Source of the DNA: Phytoseiulus persimilis
Taxonomy: Eukaryota; Arthropoda; Arachnida; Mesostigmata; Phytoseiidae
Assembly: GCA_037576195.1 (NCBI GenBank)
Contig: CM075101.1
Span: forward strand, 27,652,001-27,716,000
DNA: 64,000 nt
Direction: 5' to 3'
A program made the position numbers and the translations under genes. Below, piece after piece: positions 34,371 through 46,443 of the stretch. The notes under the pieces are model-generated. The model saw only the letters and a program-made list of their open reading frames with translations. It did not search any database and was not told the origin of the DNA. Each line of letters opens with the position of its first letter. Position 1 is the first letter of the stretch.

Positions 34371-35661
34371 CGTTTGCTTCGGACGAACTCGAAAGCGGCA
34401 AAAATGCTCATAAGAATCCGCATCGCAGGAGCTGCACTCGCACTCATATTTTAAGTCTGGTGGGAAACGAAGAAAAAAATCTTATTACCTACCGACAGCG
34501 GCACTCTACCCGGTGCCGGGCCGGATCCCAAGTACACGAGCGTGTTCATTTTGAATTCTAACCAGATGAACGTCGTCGGTGTTGCTTCCGCGAACGGGAT
34601 GACTCCAAGTGAAGTTTGAGTGCTTTCCTCCGCGGACGACACTGCGGAGAACAGAGCGAAGACTAGCCCAAGTGTCTGACGCAAGCAGCGCTCGAACAAC
34701 ACCGGTCTGTCGGATTCGCGGTCTCTTTTCTCAGTGATTCATCGTGATTGCCATTCATCCGTTGGTTCCTCCTCGCTTCCACGGCCAACTGGTCGAGCGA
34801 GCCACTCAAAAACCAGCCGAGAAGCCACTCTGGAGATTGTTATTATATTCATTATAAAGTCGTCAATTGTGACCAGCAACGTCGGTGCTCATAGCGAACG
34901 CGGCAGCACAGACCGGGTCGACGTCGGCCAGCGTCGTCATCGGCGGCAGCGACAGCCGAGGTGGCAGGACGGGAGCGACGGCAATTCTATCTCACGCAGC
35001 GTGGCCATCAGTCGGCTTACTCACAGCGTTACTCGTTGGCTGACAGTTCATAACTCAATTCCGTTTTATACCAGCTGAGACGCCGCGACGTTCAACCGAC
35101 AGACAAACGGACGGACGAGAAGAACCATTCCCCACCCGCTCGCCTCCAAACGGAACAGCTCAGCTAACAGCCTTACGCCGTAATTGTGTTTAATGGCCGC
35201 CAGCTCGATTCGTAATGTAGAAACAACAACGGCGAATGACCACGAAACGCGTTTTGCATTACGAACGCTTCGTATGGCTCAATTCTGTACCCGTTACGAA
35301 GAGACGCCAGCCACTATTGCAGACAGAATCTCAACGAACGACGAAACGGGCGAGCCGACCAACGAAAGTCAATTGATTGGCTCCGCACATCTAGAAGTTC
35401 ATTACCGTCCTTTCGAGGATTATTTTCGCCCGCCGGCCGGCCGCTTCTCGATTGCGGTACCCAGCGTCCGATGCTCGAGGCTGCAACCGCCAGTTGTCGG
35501 TGCTCTGCTTGTTGTGCTGATAAATGCCCTTAGAGAGAAAGAAGCTCTCTCGTACGGTCCACACTGAACGCCTTCATTTAGCTGAGGCAGTCTGCAACGT
35601 CGACGGTGAGACAGCGGTCAGGCTGCCCGCTGCTCGGCTGGCTTTCTCTCGAACAGGCACG

Positions 35662-35691
35662 CACACACACACACAGCTACAGAGAGAGAGA
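35662..35691 (+). repeat. Adjoining (AC)n and (AG)n tracts
   Basis: Two dinucleotide tracts separated by a few bases. Confidence 0.85.
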
Positions 35692-37313
35692 CACACACGA
35701 GAAATTACTTCACGTAGCTTGAGGCAAAAAAAGGCATCATCATTCAAAATATATTTACTCAGCAGCAGTAGCGGTGGTGGTGGCGGCGGCGACGGCGGTC
35801 ACAACGACGGCGATGACGACAAAGAAGAACAAACTTAAGAAGCCATAGAGAAATGTCAACATAAATATCCGCACCGGACATAATCAGCGGCGTGGCGGCA
35901 ACTCGGCGACCGGTCGCAGCCTCGAGACCCGACACATGTTTGCCAACCTTTGGAATGCTGACAAGTTAACATGTAGCAACAACAGCGGCGGCCGTCGTAG
36001 CGGGCGGGTTTGCAAGGGAGTAGAAATCGATTCGTTTGAACTCTAGCGTCAGCCCCAGCAGCTGACTGATCTGCAACGGCCGCGAGAGGCGCCAACAGCG
36101 TTGTTGTATCAATGGCTGCAACGTTTTCGATTCCGGTCCGATTCTCCACGGCACGTTCGCTCGTAACGGTTGATGATGTTTTTTTGGCATTGACACGAGA
36201 TGCTACGTGAACGCTGGGTACTTCGAGGGGAAATTGAACGTCGAACGGCGTTCGTCGAAAGTGGGAGTAGAGAAGTATCGTGGAACAACATCATAGCCCC
36301 TAGCGATCGCACCAAAGGTGGTTTTCGACACGCATATTGGAGCGCGATGGATCGCTCCGTAAGGCCTTCAAACCTTCTACAGCTTCAGGCAGCGGCCCTT
36401 TGGATGTTTCGCAGTTCAGAGGATTCCGGCTAATGGAATCGGGTGAACAGTATGCAATGCCACGAGAGGGTTTTTCAACTTCGATACTCTCGAGATCAGC
36501 CCGCCATCTGAAGCTTGTTCTGTGTCTACAGCTGTCCGTGTTCTCGGCTCGAGCCTCCGACGCAGCCGCGAACGGAGTGGGAGCATAAACCTCTTGCTTG
36601 AACGTTGACGCGGCCAGTTAGTTCTGCGCGGAGAACAAGCCGCGCCCATTCCTCAGCAATCCCGACTACTGCTTCGTATTCCGGACGAAGGTTCGTGCTG
36701 AGCTTGATTCCTATCTCGTGATCCGCATCATTCCAGACGGGAGCATGTGGCTGCCTGCCTGTCCTGTGGATTCATGTCGAGCAGTTTCAAACAGAGCCCC
36801 TTTGACATCGAAACTTATATCGAGTCCGCCGTGGAATTTGCGTCCGAAAAGCTCCTCGAGCTGGAGCAGGCGGACTCATTGTCAGCGCCAAGCTCACTTC
36901 TCGGCCATCTGTGAGTCAATCCGTATCCTTTTTCGTTGAGCCAAGGTATGGCGGCCGACTCGTGCAGCGGGCGAAATCGCAGTCACGTCCAAGTCGGCGG
37001 AATCGATGAGGCCAGAAGTTAACTGAAAATCGGCGTCGCTCATTCTTTTATAATCTGAGCATGGTCGCGCCGTACCGGCTCGTTTTCCGGTCGAGCTCCG
37101 GACAAGCGATTTTTCTTCCGTTAATCGCCTCTTTTGCCGGGGCCCACGCAGGGAGACCTGTCGCTCCACCGGAAAATGAGGACAGGCACTCGGAAAATAG
37201 AATTCAGCCGGATTACCAGGCTGGCCAGCCGGCGCGCTAGCCAGGAACGGATAAACGGTCCGCGGAAGGCGAGTGGATGCCGGCGGGAGCGAAGTGCAGC
37301 CAACTGCACCGCA

Positions 37314-37677
37314 ATGAAGACAAATGGACGCCGGTTTTCATTGTCGACTTTCGATGCTGTCGTTCCATCCGTCGGCCGTTCAAATTGGTAAGTAATGGCC
37401 AGAAGCGGATGGGAATACAATGACAACTTCGAAGGTACGCTCCCGCGAGCTCTCGGAGGGTTTCGGTGGACGTCGCGGTGGGTCAGGTCGTATACTGCAT
37501 TATGTGGGGAACGCGCGTTAGTGTCGGGCCTGCCAACCCCCCCTCCTCCCTTTCAACGGTTTCCGGCGGCTGCAAAACTCCGGCTCATCGGATTTCAGGC
37601 CGAGCCGCGAAAACTCTTGCAGCCGGCGTATCTCTCTCGTCGAGTTAGCGGGAAGGCGAGTTAGGGCACAGTCCTGA
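37314..37677 (+). CDS. Weak two-exon candidate, 50 codons
   Basis: From ATG 37314, 24 codons lead to a very good donor (TTG|GTAAGTAA, GT at 37388). An acceptor GGATTTCAG ending at 37598, preceded at a distance by a C/T-rich run, joins in frame to 25 codons and TGA (37675-37677). The intron would be 211 nt. The peptide is short and basic, with no recognisable feature. The donor is the best part of the evidence. Confidence 0.2.
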
Positions 37678-38352
37678 GAGAAAGCACAGCCAATCAACGA
37701 TAATGATTTATTCATCGAATCAACTGTCTGGCCGGGCTCCGCTGTCTGTTCGATCGGTCGTCTGTCCATCCGGGCCTTCGTCGAGCTTGCCAGCTAGGAT
37801 GAATCCCCCACAAGTTCTCCCATACCACCTCACTGGGATTGTGCTGCCTGCCTGCTTGACTGACTGTTTGTCTACCACCTAGCCACTTAGCCAGCTAGAT
37901 AGCTATCTGTCTTTCTCGCTGTCTCCACGCCGGCGAGCTAGTTAGCTGGTTTGCCAGTCGGACTGGTCAAGCACCCGACGAATTCCGTTACCAAGCCTCC
38001 CGAACAGCTTATTGGATGGCTCCAACTGAAGTTGTTCTGATAACTGAGCCTCGGAAGCCGGTTGGGGTTCGCTGCAGTTGGTCGTCCGAGTGCAAGCGAG
38101 CGAGTGAGTGAGCCGACAGATCGCGAACGGGCTTATTAAAAACCGCAGATGAAATCCTCTGATATCTCATCTCGCTTCCACGTTTGTTCTTGCCTCTGAC
38201 CGCTGTCGTAATGGCGTTTTTCTGTAGCACTATTCACGGGGGAAAGCAAGCCGCGGAGCGAGGGAGCCCGTCGGCCTCCCTCGCCAGGCCGGTAGGTCGG
38301 CCTGGCGCCAGCGGAGCCGTCAGGCCGGCAGCTAGACGAGACAAAGGTACCA

Positions 38353-38374
38353 AGTCAGTCAGTCAGTCAGTCAG
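38353..38374 (+). repeat. (AGTC)n tract
   Basis: 22 bases of uninterrupted AGTC repeat. Confidence 0.9.
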
Positions 38375-38660
38375 CGAGCCTGGTCCAGCAGCCAGCAAAC
38401 CCCCTTCTCATTACCATAGAGATTAATTGTGACGCCTCATCTGCATACGTACGACCGCATCGCAATTTCATCGTCGTATATCAGAACAATATTCTCATTA
38501 TAATCGTTATCAGCCGAACAGCCGTCGATCAGTGGGCTCTCCCCTTCTTAAGTCTACGCAGCGACCGATAGGAGCTCGATGGGCGCGATTTTCCGCGATG
38601 TCGGAACCCACGCCACCGAGAAGGGCCCGCCGCCCTCGGCTTCTCGTAATTCCGTATAGT

Positions 38661-38689
38661 CGCTCGCTCGCTCGTTCGTTCGTTCGTTC
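38661..38689 (+). repeat. (CGCT)n passing into (CGTT)n
   Basis: Tetranucleotide tract with a one-base unit change midway. Confidence 0.85.
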
Positions 38690-41600
38690 ATTTGAGAGCT
38701 CGTCCGCCCGCCGGCTCGAGCACCTTCGCTGCGGCCGTCAAAATGCCGAGCAGCGTTCCCTCGGAACACCCGAGACCTTATCTTGGATAAGATATGTATT
38801 TGGCGTGCGTGATCCTACTTCACTGACGGCGGCCATCATCATTTGAGTCCCAACATTCGAGCCTGAGTCACCCGATACCTAATAGAACGTCTCGTCGGCG
38901 ACGTCGTCTGTCCATTATTGTCATCCTCAATTAGCCGTTGAAGAGAGTGCGTTTCCGAGCTCCTCTCGGCATCGATGTTCCGAGGAGCGGCCATGACCGT
39001 GCGACCTGCGCAAGGTAGTCCTTCACGCTCGACAGCTTTTCGCTACGGCTACTTGTGCCGTCTGAGCAGACTCGGAGCGAATTTGCCCAGTAGTAGGGCC
39101 TGAGAAAACATCTTTGCTGCTGTTGCCGCTTTTGTTAATGCAGCTGAAATCCCGGAGACACGCAAGTGGATACGCACCGCGCTCGCTACGTCCCCCCTGT
39201 CGCGCGTAATATCTGCTGAAGTCCCTTTATACATCTATATGGAGTGTTTTCTGTGTCACGAGAGAAGATGAAGAGTTCTTGAAATTCTATCTCGACTCAA
39301 TTACTTTTTCTCAAGTTCGCTGCAGCTGCCGTTGGTGGTCGGGAGCCAAGATCGGGATCTTCGTCCGACGAATCACATGGAGTTCATCTCGCGGTGTTCG
39401 TTGTCTTCCGCCGCTCGAATCCTCGTTGCTGCCCATCTTCTAAGACCGGAACGTGCTCACGCTCCCGTCGCTGTTGTTTTCTATCAGTTTTTCGATCTGA
39501 CTGTTAGTTTCCTCTCCCATCCACCTTACGTTTGGAACGAAAAGACGCCCGCTCGGACCGACCGATCGGCCGGCAAAGGAGCAAGCGGGCTCGCTGGCTG
39601 GCTGTTTCGTACTCAGGGCTGTGTACCAGGACGGTGATAAATATGAAATTGCTTCTGGAGCGGCAAAATGGCGTTGGAGAGGTCTTTGGCAACAGCTTGC
39701 ACTCCTTTGAAATCCATTTTTGTGCGCAGCCTCAAGACGAGGTTTGCTTTCTCCTACCGTCCGTCCGTCCCCCCTGGCAGCTCTTGTTCTCCTTAGTTTC
39801 CGTCTGGTGCCTTTCCCCGCCTGCGAGGGCGGCGTCTCGCGCCCGAATTTTCGACGCTCGTCTCCCCGTCTTGACAAGAACATATTTCGGTGGCTTCTGC
39901 TGTTCCGTCTCGTCGAATTGCTGCGGGACGCGCGCATTCAGCGACGGCGGTCGCTCCTAAACGGCATGTTCTCATTGTTGTTTGTTTGTTGGCTGCTGGG
40001 TAGGTTTGTCCGCCGCGATTTCGGCCGGTGGAGTTGGGAGGTGTGTATGACTGAGAGGGGCGCTCATGTCAGCTGCCGACGTTGGAGGGAGCCGAACATA
40101 CGATCGTTTGTTGAGATGCGATCAAAGCAACAAACAGAAGGAGACGCAGAGCAGCTTCGGCCGCATCTCCGTCCGTTTGCATGGAGCCACAGAGCGTTTG
40201 GTAAGCTCGAATGCGAGCCGGCCCCGCGATAGGGTAAGGGTTGTCTTTGTTTTACGAGCTTGCTTGCCCGCTGCTAGCGAGCGGGAGCGACACGTCCCGA
40301 AGCAATCGGATGGTCTCTTTATTGCCGTCGCTAGTCATGTTGCACGTCAATCAAAAGAAACGAAATTCTGCCTGACACATCCAATACCATGTTTCGTGTC
40401 GTTGACGTGGTTGCCGCGGACGTCTGCGATCTACCTCGTGCGTTATCTCCCTGTCTCTGGATTGATGTTTGAAGTTTCTGAGAGATCGCCAGGAACGTGA
40501 GCGTAGCCGTAAGGATCGTCCGCATTCTCGGTTGAAGTGTGTGTGCTGCCTACCCGTCGTTCATCCGCTCTGATCGCTCATGTGCTGCGAAATGAGAATA
40601 GAGCACTGCATCGCTCCGAGCTCATCGCCGAGAAAGTTGTAGCGATCACGTCCTCGCTCCCGGTGACGTGGCGAACGAGCGGAATATTTCCTCGACAGTG
40701 TCCTCCTCATCATGCATGCTAAACCCATGCATCCTTTGATCATCGTATGCCCTTTCGTTTTCTCGGCAGAGCGCTGTTAGCAACAGAGTCCTTAAAACAA
40801 CGGGTCGTAGCGCCTTGCTCTCCTCCGGACTGGAACGAATGTTCCGCGAGCCTTTCGTTTTTCCTTTCGCATCGTTATATTCGCAGCGGACGACCATCAG
40901 GATCGCGAGCGCTCTTCTCCTCTGGACTCGGAGCGCCGATCGCTCGCGCCACGCGGCAAAGGCGGGCAGCCGGCTTTCCCGCCAGCCAGCCCGCCCGCCG
41001 GCTGAATGCGAGCTAGATCAGATAATAAAATAATTGGAATTCAGAAATTCAAATCCGTGAGCAGGCGAATGAGAGACTGGCTGTTTCGCTAAGCAGGAAC
41101 ACAATGATAAAACAACAGGAATAGAGACACAGAACTCCTCTTTGGATAGCAACGACAAAGCGGCCACGAGCTTTGCTGTTTTGTTCTGCCGCTCAAAGGC
41201 GATATTTAACAACTGTACCGAGAGCGAGATATCGTCATAACGTGTGCAGCATACGCCGGGCTCGGTCGTCTGAAACAACGAACTTTCTTTGCGCGACCAC
41301 TGCTGCCGCCAACTCTTCGTCCATCTCTCTTCGAACGAAAGCGCGTCGAGTGGGACCCCGACATCGCGGTCGTCGTTGCGGCGGCCGCCGTCGCCATCTT
41401 GGGTGAACTTGATTTGCAACTGTCGCCAGAGACCGAGGCTGGCCCAGAGCAGCGTGACTTCTGTTGATCGCCGGATTAGTGAAAACCGTGTGAGCGAACC
41501 TCATACGTATTCACGCAATATCCATGAGCAACGTTCGCGACCCGCGACGATCCTCATCCGGATTGGTTTTCATCCACAAGAGAATTCTTCTGAAGCGCCG

Positions 41601-41870
41601 TCGGTGGGGAACGAGCGAACGCTGGAGTGCAAACAAGAAAGGATCAAGAGGCCTCTGACGGGAGGAAGCGCCGAATTGATAAACGTTTGGTGTTACTGCG
41701 ATGTATCTTCTTCTTGACGGGGACGGCGGCCAAAACAGCGGTCAGAGTGGCAGCACGCCGGTCTTCAAATTGGACACTTGAAAGCACCAACATGGAGTTC
41801 GAGAATCTGAATGAGAAACTCCGACAGCTCCTGGCAGGTCACATGAGAAATGGGAGGAGGAATTACTTTT

Positions 41871-41896
41871 CGGATCTGAAATCTTCCTAGGTGAGT
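41871..41896 (+). other. Candidate recursive-splicing ratchet point 4
   Basis: ATCTTCCTAG|GTGAGTAG, with the AG ending at 41890 and the GT at 41891. CTGAAAT (41876-41882) could be the branch site but lies close to the AG. The pyrimidine tract is shorter than at the other four sites and is interrupted by purines, so this is the weakest member of the set. A short open frame enters it and stops at the TAG of the acceptor, so a real exon ending here is not excluded. Confidence 0.4.
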
Positions 41897-42547
41897 AGTC
41901 GGCCGTATGTTCCACATGAAAAAGAGGCCGGGGAAGAAAAAAGTAGGAAATTCAGTGGCACGGGCTCATAAAACGTTGCAAAATATTCACGAGGTCGAGC
42001 AAGCAGCTCGTTCGGTCGTTCGTTCGAACGCCAGCCCGTACTTTCTTTGTGTTCGTTCGAGGGGACGAGGTTCGCTCCGCAGCTTGTCTGGCGGCGTTCT
42101 TTTGGTGACACGCGCGAATCAGAGTAGAAAAACGCGCGAGCTCGACCCACCTACGTTTCCTGCATTTCGGATTGACCCTCATCGCGGACACAAAGTGACA
42201 GAGCGCCGTGCGATCCCGTGTCATGAAAACATTCGTTCCGTCAACTGAGTTCCGGGTGAGAGCCGACGGCGGCGGGCCAGCTCGTGGCTCGGATCGGTTT
42301 TCAAGTGTTAACCGAAATCGCATCCGAGTTTCTGGCAACAGTCGCCGCTCCCGTTGTGATGGGTCGGTTGCGCCGGCTGGCTACGAGAACTGAGGTCACA
42401 CCTGTATCAGTTAGCGGATCGTTTGACAGCTCAGCATCTACTCGTTTGGTCAGTTAGTGAGTTGGGTGGTTGCTTGGATTGGATAAACGCGGAGCCGGGG
42501 AATCGTTCGGGCGTCTTCGGAACAGGTGTCGCCGTTGCAGGACGAAC

Positions 42548-42567
42548 GGTCGGTCGGCCGACCGACC
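42548..42567. repeat. 20-bp perfect palindrome of opposed (CGGT) and (ACCG) units
   Basis: GGTCGGTCGGCCGACCGACC is its own reverse complement: two tetranucleotide tracts meeting head to head at GGCC. Confidence 0.9.
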
Positions 42568-42632
42568 ACTCGTACGAAAAAGCCACAAATAGGAATCGAC
42601 TGAGTGGACGGTCGTTCGCCCCGCAGGCCTGC

Positions 42633-42652
42633 CGGCCGACCGACCGACCGAC
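42633..42652 (+). repeat. (ACCG)n tract next to GCCGGCC
   Basis: Four ACCG units preceded by CCTGCCGGCC, the inverse orientation of the 13.8-kb copy. Confidence 0.85.
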
Positions 42653-43128
42653 CAGGCAACCGAGAAGGATTTCACGAGCCGAGAAGATTAATACGGACAC
42701 GCTGCGATATCGAATAGCACTCGGCCTGCCCGCAGCCGGCCGGCGGCCCGGCAAACAACAGGGACACTGATCGGGCAAGCGAACGACGTCGACCACCACC
42801 CTACCGAAAAGTGTGGTACAGCACATGAGCAGAACACGTACCGAGGGGCCGTTTTCTGCTCACAGTCTGACCATACCGAACGCGTGAGTTTAATGTGAGC
42901 GCCTGCGAAACTCAATTGAGATTTATGCACCTGAACCGCCCGTGTCTGCTCCTTCTCCACGAGTGGTGCGCATCCGATTGCGGGCGGTGCTCAATTTTTC
43001 AGAGCCACCGGAAAAACTCGATCATGAACAGCGGGATCGAGAACGAACTTGTTGTGCTCCCAATCCAAGACGCTTGCTCGCTCCCCCCGAGCAACGGTTC
43101 CCCTGTGCCCGGAGTGGATTGAGTCTTT

Positions 43129-43152
43129 GCCGCCGCCGCCGCCGCCGCCGCC
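43129..43152 (+). repeat. (GCC)8 tract
   Basis: 24 bases of uninterrupted GCC repeat, about 310 bases upstream of the 43462 start codon. Confidence 0.9.
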
Positions 43153-43461
43153 TCAGCAACTCTGAGCTGCCGGCTCACCTGTCCTGCACGATTCTCTCTC
43201 GGCTCTTTCGTTTGTTGGTCAGGTTCCGCTATCCGCCTGTGTGTGTGCTCTACAATTAAACAAGAGGACAATAAAAAACAACTTTGAACGAACGAAAAAA
43301 TAATTTTCCACCGCCACCCAGCGCGTCCCCTCTTACGGCGTCTGGCTAATGTTGTTCTCTCCTCCTCCATCGTTCCTCTCTCACCGAGTTGTCTTGATAC
43401 TGGAATGAACGTTTTCCCACTCGAGCCGGTGGTTCCACGGTGTGGAAGCTGCTGATGAGCA

Positions 43462-43958
43462 ATGAATGAAAAATCGTTTCGGGAGAACACCTTCTTCCTC
43501 TACACCAACGCCGCCGCCAAGAGCAGCGAGACCAAAAAGAACAACAGTAGGTTGACTGGCCGCCTAAGCGAGCGTTCCCCGCTCACAATTAGTCAGACAA
43601 ACAGCATTTCCAGTTCGGACGACGAGAAGATGCATAAGGTGATCCCGAGCGAGGGCCAGCGCTGGTGTCGCCGACGCTGATGGTGCTTTGGGTTCATTTA
43701 GTCGTCCTTCCCACAACGCGCCTTCATCCGAGTCAGCAAAGGCAGGAGCAACAACGCAGCTCGATTCGAGTGGAAGCAACAACCAGATTAAGTTTCGAGA
43801 ATCGCTCTGCTCTTGTTCTTCGTGGCTCTACCGCGAACCGAGCCGAGCGCCTTGTGGAGGCAAGCACCGAGACGTCGATGGCAGGAATCGCCGCAGGAAT
43901 CGGACGGAGAACTCGGCGGAACCGTTACGAACAAGCACGCATGTGGTCTCATCAGTGA
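43462..43958 (+). CDS. Candidate two-exon gene, 132 codons, unknown product
   Basis: Exon 1 (43462-43638) opens at an ATG with G at -3. It runs 59 codons rich in Lys, Ser, Asn and Thr with metazoan-like codon use (runs such as ACC TTC TTC CTC TAC ACC AAC), and ends in-phase at AAG|GTGATC. A 98-nt intron (43639-43736) contains CTGAT and a pyrimidine-rich end before CAG. Exon 2 (43737-43958) continues in the same phase for 73 codons to TGA. AATAAA follows at once (43959-43964), with a GTTGTTGTTGG-type GT-rich element about 40 nt on, matching a poly(A) site. Caveat: another frame across exon 2 (open from 43642, through the stop at the AATAAA) also looks coding. No family recognised. It could be a nested gene or an alternative first exon of the host. 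Confidence 0.4.
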
Positions 43959-43964
43959 AATAAA
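43959..43964 (+). promoter_or_regulatory. Candidate poly(A) signal AATAAA
   Basis: Lies immediately after the TGA of the 43462-43958 candidate. A GT-rich stretch follows at about 44003-44030. AATAAA occurs elsewhere in the window by chance (for example 3351, 8276, 27648), so position is the main support. Confidence 0.35.
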
Positions 43965-45748
43965 GACAAGGGAGCACGCCGGCCATCTCTACTAGAAGAT
44001 CAGTTGTTGTTGGCGCTCGTCGTCGTTGGCTGAGGCCAGTGCCCGCGCTCCTGAGCCGTTTCAATTTGTGTTTTCGGAACGCTGGCTGCGTGCTGTCCAG
44101 TTCAGGCGGTTCCTCGTCTGGGCAGGCTGTCATCGCACCGAATCTTCGAAATCTCAGATCAGGGCGACAACTGCAGCTGTCTCGGCACAGGGTCCACGCA
44201 ACAGCTAACCGGTTCCTCCGTTGATTTACTATGCCTCAAATTGTCGCGCCGTGCCTGCATCTGTTTCGGCTCATGGCGGTGTCCGACTCCATCATTTTGA
44301 TCATCATGTCAAATCTGCTGCTGCTGCTGTTTTCGAGCGGGTGATCCCGGACGCACAAGTTAGCGGCTGGCCTCTTTGTCTGAACGCTCCAACGTGCTGA
44401 TGCTTCTTTCGAATGACAGGCAAGGTGCCTTACCGATTGTCCGCGTCTGAGACTCGCCGTTTCCCGATCCATCAGCTCGCAAAGAGTCGAAGATTCCCAA
44501 CTGTGGGAGTTGTTCCTTCCCGGGGATCCTCCGGGGTTGCTTCCATCCTCCCGGCAGTGGGTCGCGGGCTCGGAGCACGGGGCAAATGATGCTCGACCCG
44601 GTTCCCGCCATGCCACGTTTCCCTAGTTTGCAGATGACGCAGCGGCGGCGTCATCACATTGAGCATCAAGATCCTACGTTTGTTGGAAGCACTGATCACG
44701 AAGCGCGCAACTGCTGATCGAGAGGCTTGAAAAAACAAAACAAACCTGCGAACAGATTCCTCTTGAGTCGAGGAGACGTTGCCGGAGGCGAACGGGAGAA
44801 GCAGAAAAACACCACGAGCCGAGGCAGTTACGACGCCGGCCGGCCTGGTTGCCTGCCGCAAACCTAAACGTAAACAAGCGGTTAATGAGGCTTAACAGAG
44901 TTTGTGAGAACTTGCCGTCGAGTTGGTTTGTGTTGATATGCATCGACGGGAAGGAGCGGAGCCAGAAGCGAAAACGGGGAACCAGAGTCAGGCGATTGCC
45001 AGACACGCTGTTTGCTGTATGTACAGAGATAGCTCGGTTCCCCCGGCGGCGGCTGGCGTCGCTGGAATCTCCAGCGACCGACTTTGAAGACTTCGTTTCA
45101 ACCAACGACGCAAAACAAGACAGATAGGCGAAAAACGTGGAGCGACCGAGCTATATAATAATAATGAAGTCAAAGCCCAAAATTCAACACTCGTCGCCCG
45201 AGCAGCGAACGCACACGGAGCAAACACGAACGAAACCGACTAATGAGTTTCTGGCTGGATGCAGTTTTACAACTGCTACTCATCACTGCTGCAGAGCCCG
45301 ACAGGGATCTCGCACTTACTTTTCTCAGTCACCCATTTACTTGGTTACTCATTATTTTCCCTTCGGCGAGTCGCTGACCAGTTGCTCGAGTCACCGCGAT
45401 CATCATCGGTGGCGATGGCGGCGCCGCTCGTTCGAAGTTCCCTCCTTCATGGTCGGAACTCGGATGGATCACGACCGCCGCCATCACTCGTCTCCAGCAA
45501 TGATTCCGAGGAGCCAGAAAAATACAGAGCACAAGAGGAAGTCGAAAGCGAGGCGAATATTCCGCTCGGAAGCCGATGAGGTCAATGCGCAAACGCGTTT
45601 TCCGAGAACCCTCGCGGGCGTCATGACATCGTTCTGAACGTGCTCAATCCGACGCACTCCAGAGTCATCCGAGAGCCGGGAGACGACTTGTGATAGCAGA
45701 ACTCTTTTTCCGTCATGAAGCATCACACGAGAGAACGAGTCCCACAGA

Positions 45749-45761
45749 GGGGGGGGGGGGG
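45749..45761 (+). repeat. G13 homopolymer
   Basis: Thirteen consecutive G. Confidence 0.85.
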
Positions 45762-46051
45762 AGCTATGACAGCGTCTCTTCGGGAAAATTCCCTAAAAAC
45801 GCTTCTTGAACGTATCCGCAAACCTTGTCGGAACGTCCTGAGGCCTGCCCCGAGAAACGGCAACAGACGACCGAGGAGCGGAGCTCCAGAACGAGAACAA
45901 AATAATCAAAAAAAGTTATGTTCCGGAAGGGACAACGTTTGGGAGAAAAGTTTTGATCGCTCCACGCCCAGCTGAAGGGAGGGAACCCAGCCGAGGGAGA
46001 ACCTCGAGGCTGCTGGCTCTGACCTCGTGGTGATCACTTTAATAAAAATTA

Positions 46052-46443
46052 ATGAAAAACTCCTCATCAGGAGAGCACCTCTATACAATGAATTCAGGGA
46101 ACCGGACAGCCGGGAACCTGTTGCGGGACAGAGCGCCGCCTTCAGGACCGTTGTTGTCGGGCTCGAGCCAGGCGCTCATTTTCGGCAGTGAGCCTGTAAA
46201 GAAGGACATCGAGCGTCTCGAGATGGCGCCAGGTGAGATGACGGCCAGACTCGCTGACAGGAACCTTCATTCTTCGTCCGGCTATCCGTCACTCGGTTTC
46301 CTCCCTTCTCGTCTCTTCCACGAGATCGAAGAAACGCCTCTAAACCATCGGATAGGGTTACCTATGGGGAAAAAAACGCGAATCTACCGAGCGAGCAGGG
46401 GCAGCAGACTGGAGAACAGTTTCACTTTTTTCCTCGCCACTGA
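46052..46443 (+). CDS. Candidate two-exon frame, about 99 codons, unknown product
   Basis: Exon 1 ends at CAG|GTGAGA (after 46232). It may begin at ATG 46052 or 46088, or at an acceptor ending at 46070 (CTCATCAG). A 92-nt intron (46233-46324) ends in a long pyrimidine tract and CGAG. Exon 2 (46325-46443) joins in frame and runs to TGA. The joined peptide is polar, with segments such as SEPVKKDIERLEMAP and PSEQGQQTGEQF. Caveat: a different frame of exon 1, from 46072, contains VVVGLEPGAHF, which resembles the GLxPGxxF/Y turn of fibronectin III domains. That frame would use the GTGAGC donor at 46189. Only one of the two can be right, and neither has a family match. Confidence 0.33.

Larger units (their letters stand above)
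33991..41890 (+). other. Putative intron segment between ratchet points 3 and 4
   Basis: A 7.9-kb stretch with little recognisable content: (GTGC)n at 34341-34370, adjoining (AC)n and (AG)n tracts at 35662-35691, (AGTC)n at 38353-38374 and (CGCT/CGTT)n at 38661-38689. A 127-codon open frame at 35184-35567 has no splice context or family resemblance. A weak two-exon candidate lies at 37314-37677. An acceptor-like site ends near 39142, after a pyrimidine-rich run, with no convincing exon behind it. Nothing assignable was seen in 39.2-41.6 kb. Confidence 0.4.

Noticed and set aside
35184..35567. 127-codon plus-strand frame with few repeats
   Set aside because: No acceptor or donor at useful positions and no family resemblance. 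Noted in the segment description instead.
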